DNA of 64,000 nucleotides from positions 1 to 64,000 of the forward strand of contig CALRPY020000005.1 of assembly GCA_943370145.1 (NCBI GenBank). The letters are read 5' to 3'. The notes under the pieces are model-generated. The model saw nothing but the letters and a program-made list of their open reading frames with translations. It had not been told where the DNA came from and ran no database searches. This document shows, one piece after another, positions 42,931-49,650 of the stretch. Source of the stretch: Ga0077536 sp943370145. GTDB lineage: Bacteria > Pseudomonadota > Gammaproteobacteria > Ga0077536. The position numbers were made by a program, and so were the translations under genes. Position 1 is the first letter of the stretch. Every line of letters starts with the position of its first letter.

Positions 42931-43015
42931 GGAACCTCCTCTTTAGCAGCTTCGCCGGGAAGGCAGGGGCTGCAATCCGGAACAACTCCCCCTGGTCGTT
43001 GAGGCCGACCAAACC
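42931..43015 (-). promoter_or_regulatory. Conserved leader element, copy 2
   Basis: On the minus strand: TTGGTCGGCCTCAACGACC (hairpin GGTCG/CGACC), GGGGGAGTT, ATTGCAGCCCC, GCGAAGCTGCTAAA, then AGGAGG before the ATG at 42930. It is the homologue of 42226-42311 and begins just after an intrinsic terminator. Confidence 0.55.
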
Positions 43016-43023
43016 CGCAAACG

Positions 43024-43052
43024 AAAAAGCCCGCGAGCACAAGCTGGCGGGC
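43024..43052 (-). terminator. Rho-independent terminator
   Basis: Minus strand: GCCCGC/GCGGGC stem extended by three inner pairs, a TTGT loop, then TTTTT. It is 155 bp downstream of the small gene at 43207-43419 and immediately upstream of leader copy 2, so it may separate the two units or act as an attenuator. Confidence 0.8.
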
Positions 43053-43206
43053 CTTCGGCGTCCGTTTAGCTTGTACTTGTAATGCGCCCAGCAAGAGGCA
43101 AATCGGCGCAGTTGAATTTTACTGTGCCCGCCTGCCGATGCTCAACACTGAATTGCTGCGCCGGGCCGGTTTCCCGACGTTCCCCGGTGCATCCCCACCG
43201 CCGGCC

Positions 43207-43419
43207 TCACTGCGGCATCGGCGACTTGGCAGGCACCATCAGCCCCTTTTCGTAGGGCCATTCGAGGTGGAAAATCTTCGCGATGTTCGCGTGAGTGGCC
43301 TCCTCCGGACACCAACACACCAGCTTGCCCTGCCACTTCAACCATTTCGCTGCGTTGTGGACGGACTCCTGGAAAATGTGCTCGAGCTGTTCGGGGGAGG
43401 GATCGACCCAGATTTTCAT
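43207..43419 (-). CDS. Small unknown protein, HNAAKWL family (copy 1)
   Basis: This 70-residue protein has the core LEHIFQESVHNAAKWLKWQGKLVCWCPEEATHANIAKIFHLEW and an end YEKGL. The gene at 44976-45197 encodes a relative with the same spacing of HNAAKWL, an aromatic/Trp-Pro patch, an HxxxA helix and WxxKGL. No export signal is present. The family and function are unknown. The ATG at 43419 lies 9 bp after an AGGAGG in the CGAGGAGGTCC stretch, a good ribosome-binding site. Confidence 0.72.
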   Translation of the reverse strand: MKIWVDPSPEQLEHIFQESVHNAAKWLKWQGKLVCWCPEEATHANIAKIFHLEWPYEKGLMVPAKSPMPQ

Positions 43420-43512
43420 GCCCGTGGACCTCCTCGATGAACAGAGGCCAGTGTACGGCGGGTGGTGGCTCAATCCGTGAGCCTCAAAAAACAGGAAACA
43501 AAGGAAAAAAAA

Positions 43513-43725
43513 GGGGACAGACCACGCTTACGCGACAACCTGTGGTCGCCCTCCCATGCCCCTGCTGTTTCTTGGTCACATGTTCCAAGCCAGGCGTTGC
43601 GCCTGCTGCGTCAGCGCAAGCTTCAGGGGGCGCGCAGTTCCGCAGATTGGGCTGACGCAGGAAGCCAAACGGGGTAAAGCGGGGGACAGACCACGGTTAC
43701 GAGAAACCGTGGTCTGTCCCCTAAT
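43513..43725 (+). mobile_element. REP-bounded non-coding element (MITE-like)
   Basis: The segment is bounded by two copies of GGGGACAGACCACG(C/G)TTACG. The second, at 43682-43721, is a perfect 17-bp-arm hairpin (GGGGACAGACCACGGTT/AACCGTGGTCTGTCCCC). The first, at 43513-43555, is a degraded hairpin. GGGGACAGACC ends of this kind are typical of REP sequences mobilised by REP-associated tyrosine transposases. No transposase is encoded inside, so it would need help in trans. Lower GC and poly-A at the left end differ from neighbours. Confidence 0.65.
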
Positions 43726-43839
43726 CCTCCCCTAATCCCCGGAGGTCTTCACCCCGTAATGGGCTACATTCTCGCGGCACGGACCGCGTCGCGGCGGGCA
43801 GCAGCGAACCAGTCGGCTTCAGTCACTTGGAGGAATCGA

Positions 43840-44640
43840 ATGGATGTGAATATCACGCGCCAACATGGCGTCGAGTGGCAGGTCGCCGGCGCGGTCGGGC
43901 ACATCGTGCTGGACCGCGCCGAGCGCGCCAACGCGCTGGATCGGCACACGGCTCTCGCGCTGGCTCGCGCGATAAACGCCGTTGTCGACGCGACACCGCG
44001 CGTCATCGTGGTCTCCGCGCGCGGGCCCATCTTCTGCGCGGGCGGCGACATCAAGTCGTTCTCGGCGGCCGACGAAGACTTCGAATCCATCATCCTCGAT
44101 CCACTGCCGGCCCTGCTGCCCGCCTACCGCAAATTGGCAGAAGCGCCTTGCCCGGTGATCTCGGTCGTCAACGGCCCGGTGGGCGGCGCCGGCGTCGGCC
44201 TCGCGCTGGTGGGTGACTTCGTGCTGGCGAGCACCACGCTCAAACTGCGCACCGGCTACGCTGCGATCGGACTCTCGCCCGACGTTGGCGCGTCGTGGTT
44301 CCTGGCCCGCCGCATCGGCGCGGTGCGCGCGCTGCAGTGGTTCATGACGAGCGACGCGATTGGCGCCGAGCAGTGCCTCGCGGCAGGCGCTGTCGATGCC
44401 TTGCACCCGCCGGAAGCCCTGCACGACGCCGCGGAATCTCTCACCCGCAGGCTGCTCGCTGCCGCACCCGGATCGCTCGCGGCGATGAAGCGCCTGTGCC
44501 AGGGCATGCAGGCGCGCAGCCTGGCCGAGCACCTGGCGCTCGAGGCGCAGTTGCTGGGCGAGTGCGCTCGCAGTGCCGACGCGCGGGAAGGCGTGGAGGC
44601 CTTCATCGAGAAACGGACGCCAAGGTTCACGGGCAACTGA
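43840..44640 (+). CDS. Enoyl-CoA hydratase/isomerase family protein
   Basis: This 266-residue crotonase-fold protein has the oxyanion-hole segment SARGPIFCAGGDIKSF near residue 65, GPVGGAGVGLALVGDFVLAS near 120 and GLSPDVGASWFLARRIGAVRAL near 150. The two usual catalytic Glu positions (near 120 and 140 in hydratases) are not both obvious: GGAGVGLAL lacks Glu and GLSPDVG has Asp. It may thus be an isomerase or another crotonase-type enzyme rather than a classical hydratase. GGAGG precedes ATG 43840. It stands alone between repeat elements and probably acts in beta-oxidation-like degradation. Confidence 0.9.
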   Translation: MDVNITRQHGVEWQVAGAVGHIVLDRAERANALDRHTALALARAINAVVDATPRVIVVSARGPIFCAGGDIKSFSAADEDFESIILDPLPALLPAYRKLAEAPCPVISVVNGPVGGAGVGLALVGDFVLASTTLKLRTGYAAIGLSPDVGASWFLARRIGAVRALQWFMTSDAIGAEQCLAAGAVDALHPPEALHDAAESLTRRLLAAAPGSLAAMKRLCQGMQARSLAEHLALEAQLLGECARSADAREGVEAFIEKRTPRFTGN

Positions 44641-44794
44641 CAGATCGAATGCAGTGAACAGGCGACGGGTCTCCGAGGCAGCGTCGAGCCATCGTCTGCA
44701 GAACGCTCGGCAACAGTGCTTTGTCCGCTGGTCCGGCAAGCGCCGAATAGACCGACCTGAAGAGAATTTCCCGGCCGCGTCGTCGTTGTGCAAG

Positions 44795-44823
44795 AAGGTG
44801 TCAGATTTTGAATCTGACACCTT
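44795..44823. repeat. Palindromic repeat, family 1, copy 2
   Basis: 13-bp arms AAGGTGTCAGATT/AATCTGACACCTT with a TTG centre, followed by TTCCCC. Same core as 1082-1114. Confidence 0.85.
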
Positions 44824-44898
44824 TTCCCCAGCGCGGTCGTGGCGTGGATGCTCGCCACCGCGCGCCGGGCCTACTGCGCAAGCCCGAGCGTCGCGTTG

Positions 44899-44933
44899 AA
44901 AAAAGTGTCAGATTTCAAATCTGACACCTTTTT
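44899..44933. repeat. Palindromic repeat, family 1, copy 3
   Basis: GTGTCAGATTT-C-AAATCTGACAC core with A-rich left and T-rich right ends; one arm has lost the GG pair before GTGTC. It could end transcription in both directions. Confidence 0.85.
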
Positions 44934-44975
44934 CCAACGCGGCGGGGTGACCCGCCACCGCTGCGTCCGTCTCCC

Positions 44976-45197
44976 TCAGTCCGGCGTCGCCAGCCCCTTG
45001 TCGTCCCAGCGCACGCCGAGTGCATCGGCAACCTGCTGGTGGAAGCGTTCATCGGCGGGCCAGAAGTAATGATCTTCGCCCACGCGGAGCCACTTCGCGG
45101 CGTTGTGCGGAGACGCCTCGAAAATCCGCGCGATTGCCGACGGCGCCGGATTCTTCACGACATCGAGGGTGTTGCAGGTGCTGACCGGTTTCGACAT
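44976..45197 (-). CDS. Small unknown protein, HNAAKWL family (copy 2)
   Basis: This 73-residue protein has the core AIARIFEASPHNAAKWLRVGEDHYFWPADERFHQQVADALGVRW and end DDKGLATPD, matching the protein at 43207-43419 in the invariant HNAAKWL, a Trp-Pro pair, a His in a helix and WxxKGL. The start at 45197 gives MSKPVSTCNTLDVVKNPAPS; AGGAG is 12 bases upstream, a long spacing. The function is unknown. The two copies flank an enoyl-CoA hydratase gene and REP-like sequences. Confidence 0.7.
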   Translation of the reverse strand: MSKPVSTCNTLDVVKNPAPSAIARIFEASPHNAAKWLRVGEDHYFWPADERFHQQVADALGVRWDDKGLATPD

Positions 45198-45412
45198 GGG
45201 GCGGTTTGACTCCTGGTTGATGCAGGCTGAGGGGTGGCCGTTATAGGCCTCCTGGCTCCGGCGACGAAGGCGGCCTGTTGTCCCGACGACGCGCCTGATT
45301 TGCGCCGGCAGCGGGTTGGCTCGGTACGCCTGCTCGGACGCCTCCAGTGTAACGGGGGAGCTGGCTCGGTCCGTGAGCCTGCGGGTTAGCGGACGAGCCG
45401 CCGCCCGCTGCA

Positions 45413-47131
45413 TCAGGCCCCGGACACCTGCCGCGCCGAACCGTGGCGCAGCAGCGCGCCCGGATAGACGTTGGTCTGCGCATCGTCATCGATCGTGACC
45501 ACGCCGTTGATGAGGACATAGCGATAGCCGCGCGCACGCTGGATGCGCCGCCACTCGCCGCCCGGCAGATCGTGGGCGATTTCGGGCGGGAGAATCGCAA
45601 GATTCGCGTAGTCGTAGACGATGATGTCGGCGGGCTGTCCCACGCGCAGGGTGCCGCGGTCAGCGCAGCCGGCAAGCTGGGCCGGCAGGGCCGACAGGCG
45701 CCAGTGCGCGTCCTCGAGGCTCAGCCATCCCTGCTCGCGGACGATCTTGATCAGGGTCTCGGTGGGATAGCGTCCTGCGGTCAGGAACTTGGTGTGGGCA
45801 CCGCCATCCGACACGCCGAACAGGATGTAGGGGTTGTCGACGATCTCCTTCAGCAGATCGAGGCGGGTGTTCGGCGGCATCGAGAAGAATTCGGTCTCGA
45901 GCCCGTCCTCGACCACGATGTCGAGCATCGCGTCGACCGGGTGCTTGCCGGTCTTCTCGGCAACGAGCCCGACGGTGTGATCGAGCCAGCGCTGCGTGCC
46001 GGGCGACTTCGGGCCCGTCACGACGATCTCCTCGAACGGACCGAGCACGAATCCCGGCACCTTGGCCCTGAGTGCGGGACGCCGCGCCGGATCGGCGAGT
46101 TTCGCCAGGCGCTCCTCGCGGCTGCCAACGGTGGCCTCGCGCCAGGCGGGACACTCGTCGAACAGGTTCCAGTCCTCGAAGGTGAACGAATAGCCCGCGT
46201 CGGTCGTCAGGCCCTGGCCGTAGACGCGGACGCCCTGCTCCCGGCAGCGCTCCAGCCACTCGATGACCTTGCGGTGCACGTGCGGCGCGTTGTCCTGGGC
46301 CTGCACGACGTTGAACACGAGCGGCCGCCCGCTGACCGCGGCGAGTTCGGCCATGTGCGCCTGGTCGGCCTTCGGATTACCGGAGAACATCGTGGTCTGC
46401 ATGTGGCCGGCGTTGCGACGTCGCAGCACCTTCGCGAACTCGAGCGCCGTGGCGTCGTTCATCATGTCGGTCGGCATCGCGGTGCCGTCGTAGTCGAGCT
46501 GCGCGCCGGCGGGGCCGGTCGGCGGCATGCGCTGCGCGGACCAGCCACAGCCGCCTGCATCCAGCGCCTCGTCGAGCAGGCGGCACATCTCCGCATGCTC
46601 GGCATCCGTCGGCATGCGGCCCGACTTCGCGGCGTCGAGGCCCAGCACCTTGACCAGGATCGGGCCGATCGGCACGTAGGGCACGATGTTCATCGCCTTC
46701 GGCGTGCGCTCGACGCTGTCGAGGTACTCGGGAAAGCTCTCCCAGTCCCACGGCAGCCCCGCCTTCATCGACGCCAGCGGAATCGCTTCCACGCGCGTCA
46801 TCGTCAGCATCGCGCGCTCGCGATCGGCCGGCGCGACCGGCGCGAAACCGAAGCCGCAGTTGCCGATGACGACGGTGGTGATGCCGTGCCAGCTAGAGAT
46901 CGAGCAGTACGGGTCCCAGAAGACCTGCGCGTCGTAATGCGTGTGGAGATCGACGAAGCCCGGCGCGACGATCATGCCCCCGGCGTCGAGCACGCGGCGG
47001 CCGCGGTGCGGATCGATGTGGCCGATTTCGGCGACGCGGCCGTCGCGGATGCCGACGTCCGCCCGGTAGCGTGGCGAACGCGTGCCATCCACCACCATGC
47101 CGCCCCTGATGATCGTGTCGAACTCCGCCAT
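45413..47131 (-). CDS. N-acyl-D-amino-acid deacylase family amidohydrolase
   Basis: This 572-residue metal-dependent hydrolase is related to D-aminoacylases. It starts with the small beta-domain (FDTIIRGGMVVDGTRSPRYRADVGIRDGRVAEIG) and has the metal-binding APGFVDLHTHYDAQ with His 63 and 65. Further motifs are ITTVVIGNCGFGFAPV, PNTRLDLLKEIVDNPYILFGVSDGGAHTK with the Asp ligand, and a C-terminal cap (GTLRVGQPADIIVYDYANL). The family deacylates N-acyl-D-amino acids or opens related amides. GAGGAG precedes the ATG at 47131. It is divergent from the hydantoinase-type operon, with a shared 226-bp control region, which suggests a joint role in D-amino acid or hydantoin-like amide breakdown. Confidence 0.9.
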   Translation of the reverse strand: MAEFDTIIRGGMVVDGTRSPRYRADVGIRDGRVAEIGHIDPHRGRRVLDAGGMIVAPGFVDLHTHYDAQVFWDPYCSISSWHGITTVVIGNCGFGFAPVAPADRERAMLTMTRVEAIPLASMKAGLPWDWESFPEYLDSVERTPKAMNIVPYVPIGPILVKVLGLDAAKSGRMPTDAEHAEMCRLLDEALDAGGCGWSAQRMPPTGPAGAQLDYDGTAMPTDMMNDATALEFAKVLRRRNAGHMQTTMFSGNPKADQAHMAELAAVSGRPLVFNVVQAQDNAPHVHRKVIEWLERCREQGVRVYGQGLTTDAGYSFTFEDWNLFDECPAWREATVGSREERLAKLADPARRPALRAKVPGFVLGPFEEIVVTGPKSPGTQRWLDHTVGLVAEKTGKHPVDAMLDIVVEDGLETEFFSMPPNTRLDLLKEIVDNPYILFGVSDGGAHTKFLTAGRYPTETLIKIVREQGWLSLEDAHWRLSALPAQLAGCADRGTLRVGQPADIIVYDYANLAILPPEIAHDLPGGEWRRIQRARGYRYVLINGVVTIDDDAQTNVYPGALLRHGSARQVSGA

Positions 47132-47357
47132 GTGATGCTCCTCGCTATGCGAACCCGCTCGCATGTCGGGCTGTCGGCAACGTGAATGCCGCGGCGATTG
47201 CCGGTGCTGTCCGAGTATCGGTCGAAGCCGTGATCGAAGCCAACACCTTCGCAATGCAGCACGGAATGTGCGCTTTGCAAAGGGATTCGCCGCGCCTAGG
47301 ATGCATGCGACGCGCCACGCCGCGCATCCCCCAAATGACCCAAGGAGCCCGCGTCCG

Positions 47358-47588
47358 ATGAGCAATTTTTCCTTCGCGCGGCCGCAGGAGGCCGCACCCG
47401 TCCAGCATCGCGAAGCGGTGGCGGGCGCCTGCGGGGCCTGCGGCGCCGAGACCCTGATGCGCTACCCGGTACTGTCCGAAGGCGGCTGGTTCATGGTCGT
47501 GAAGTGCCAGTCCTGCCTGCACTCTCAGCAGCGCGAGAAGTGGACCCGTCTCGGGCACGTGACGCTGCTCACCGACTCTCTCATCTGA
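47358..47588 (+). CDS. Small zinc-ribbon protein heading the hydantoinase-like operon
   Basis: This 76-residue protein has two CxxC pairs (CGACGAE around residues 25-31 and KCQSC near 50), spaced as in a zinc ribbon. The sequence between them (TLMRYPVLSEGGWFMVVKC) resembles the small gamma-type subunits and zinc ribbons found beside acetone/acetophenone carboxylase and hydantoinase-like proteins. It starts 19 bp before the A-subunit gene's ATG region and is probably co-translated. The role may be structural or in electron-free substrate docking; this is an inference. Confidence 0.75.
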   Translation: MSNFSFARPQEAAPVQHREAVAGACGACGAETLMRYPVLSEGGWFMVVKCQSCLHSQQREKWTRLGHVTLLTDSLI

Positions 47589-47607
47589 GCCCACGAGGAA
47601 CATTCGC

Positions 47608-49650
47608 ATGATGGCAGTAGACGTCGGCGGCACGTTCACGGACGTGGTCGCCGTCAAGGACGGGCGGATACTCACCGCCAAGGTTTCAACCCGGGTCGGC
47701 GAGGTCGAGCTTGGCGTCATCGAGGGCGCGGCCGAACTAGGCGCGGCCGATGCACCGGTCTTCAACCACGCGAGCACCCACGGGCTGAACGCGATCATCA
47801 CGCGATCGCTGCCGAAGATCGGCTTCCTGACGACCGCCGGCCACCGCGACATTCTCGACATCGGCCGCACCTGGCGGCCGGTGGCGGCGCTGACCGATCC
47901 GAGCTGGCGGCGTTCGTTCGGCGATGCCGCGCGGCCGCTGGTGCAGCGCTACCTGCGGCGTGGGATCAGGGAGCGGCTGAAGGCCGACGGCAGCGTGTTC
48001 CTGCCGCTCGACGAGGCGCAGGCGCGCGAGGAACTGCGGGTCCTGAAACGCTGCAATGTCGAGGGCGTCGCGATCTGCCTGCTCCACGCCTACACCAACG
48101 GCGCGCACGAACTGCGCCTGCGCGAACTCGTGCGCGAGGAACTCGGCGACGTGCCGTGCTCGGTGTCGAGCGAGATCTCGCCGCTGGCGAAGGAATACGC
48201 CCGCGCCTCGACGACGCTGATCGACGTCTTCATGAAAATCATCTACGAGGACTACACGCGGCGACTCGACGCCGGCCTGCGCGACATCGGCTTCACGGGC
48301 CAGCTCAACTTCGCGGACTGCACGGCCAATCTCATCCCGGCGAAGGACGCGATGGAGGCGCCATTCCGCGTGGTGTTCGCCGGCCCCGCCGCCGGCACGG
48401 TCGGCAGCGCGCACTTCGGCGCGCTGATCGGCGAGCCCAACCTGCTCTGCGCGGACGTCGGCGGCACCTCCTGCGACATAAGCCTCGTCAGCAACGGCAG
48501 CCCCTTCGTCAACACCACGTTCGAACTCGAGCACGACCTCATCGTCAACGCGCTGTCGAACGACATCTCGAGCATTGGCGCGGGCGGCGGCAGCCTGGTC
48601 GCGATCACGCAGAGCGGCGACATCAAGGTCGGCCCGGAGAGCGCGGGCGCGCTGCCGGGCCCGGCCTGCTATGGCCGCGGCGGCACGCGGCCGACGATGA
48701 CCGACATCAAGCTGCTCGCCGGCATCCTCGACCCCGACGGCTTCGCCGGCGGCAAGATGAAGCTCGACGTGACGCTCGCCCGCCGCGCGTTCGAGCAGCT
48801 CGACACGCCGCTGCCCTTCGAGAGCCGCGTGCGTTACGCCTACGACATCGGACTCAACAACATCGCCGAAGGCATTTTCAACATCGCGATCAAGCAGGGC
48901 ATCGACCCGCGCGACTATTCGCTGATGGCCTTCGGCGCCGCCGGCCCGCTGGTATTGCCGGCGCTGCTCGACCTCGTGCACGTGAAAAGCGTGATCGTGC
49001 CGCCGCACCCCGGCCTCTTCTCGGCGCTCGGGCTGCTGTCCGCGGACCAGGTGTATGCGATGAGCAAGAGCGCCTATCAGGTGCTCACTCCCGACGCCGC
49101 GCCGGCCATCGCGCGGATGTACGACCAGATGGAAGCGAAGCTGCGCGCGCGGCTCGCGGAGCACGGCGAAATCGAGATCCTGCGCGCCTTCGACGGCCAG
49201 CTCGTCGGCCAGACCTGGGAGACCCCCTTCGTGCCGGTGCCGGATGGCCCGATCGGGCCGGACACGATCGCTGCGATGATCCGCAACTTCCACGACGCCT
49301 ACGAGTCGCGCAACGGCAACCGCTTCGAGCACATCCCGGTGCAGGGCGTGACCTATCGCCTGCGGGCGGTGGTGAAGACGGCAAAGGTCAGCTACCCGAC
49401 GCTGCCGGCGCGCGATCCCGCGACGCCGCTCAAGGCCGTCGGCACCTCGGTGCTGCGCTACGTGGCGGACGCCGAGCAACTCGCGCAGATCTACCGGCGC
49501 GAGGACCTCCGCGCCGGCGACGAGATCCGGGGCCCCGCCATCGTGCGCGAGGCGCTCTCGACGACCTACATCACACAGCGCCAGGTCGGCCGCGTCGGCC
49601 ACCACGGTGAAATCCACATCACGCGCATGGCCGCAGGAGACCCGCGATGA
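47608..49650 (+). CDS. hyuA: Hydantoinase/oxoprolinase family protein, A subunit
   Basis: This 680-residue protein of the HyuA family (ATP-dependent N-methylhydantoinase, 5-oxoprolinase and acetone carboxylase beta-like) has the N-terminal actin-like ATPase motif MAVDVGGTFTDVVAV, a second phosphate motif LLCADVGGTSCDISLVSNG near residue 290 and SSIGAGGGSLV near 325. These place the ATP site. It works with the B subunit encoded next, whose ATG overlaps this gene's stop (ATGA). The reaction is ATP-driven opening of a cyclic amide or carboxylation of a ketone; the exact substrate is unknown. AGGAA precedes ATG 47608. Confidence 0.93.
   Translation: MMAVDVGGTFTDVVAVKDGRILTAKVSTRVGEVELGVIEGAAELGAADAPVFNHASTHGLNAIITRSLPKIGFLTTAGHRDILDIGRTWRPVAALTDPSWRRSFGDAARPLVQRYLRRGIRERLKADGSVFLPLDEAQAREELRVLKRCNVEGVAICLLHAYTNGAHELRLRELVREELGDVPCSVSSEISPLAKEYARASTTLIDVFMKIIYEDYTRRLDAGLRDIGFTGQLNFADCTANLIPAKDAMEAPFRVVFAGPAAGTVGSAHFGALIGEPNLLCADVGGTSCDISLVSNGSPFVNTTFELEHDLIVNALSNDISSIGAGGGSLVAITQSGDIKVGPESAGALPGPACYGRGGTRPTMTDIKLLAGILDPDGFAGGKMKLDVTLARRAFEQLDTPLPFESRVRYAYDIGLNNIAEGIFNIAIKQGIDPRDYSLMAFGAAGPLVLPALLDLVHVKSVIVPPHPGLFSALGLLSADQVYAMSKSAYQVLTPDAAPAIARMYDQMEAKLRARLAEHGEIEILRAFDGQLVGQTWETPFVPVPDGPIGPDTIAAMIRNFHDAYESRNGNRFEHIPVQGVTYRLRAVVKTAKVSYPTLPARDPATPLKAVGTSVLRYVADAEQLAQIYRREDLRAGDEIRGPAIVREALSTTYITQRQVGRVGHHGEIHITRMAAGDPR

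Larger units (their letters stand above)
44641..44975. other. Intergenic region with two family-1 palindromes
   Basis: No gene is evident in these 335 bp between convergent genes. Two palindromic repeats (44795-44823 and 44899-44933) are 75 bp apart and likely serve as terminators for both sides. Confidence 0.6.

Noticed and set aside
42226..43070. Integron attC sites at the recurring TTTAGC words near the unknown genes
   Set aside because: The words do not fit the attC core pattern with paired inner sites, and no integrase gene is seen.
43053..43206. tRNA gene upstream of the terminator at 43024-43052
   Set aside because: No T-loop GTTCRA motif or CCA-ended acceptor stem could be found on either strand.
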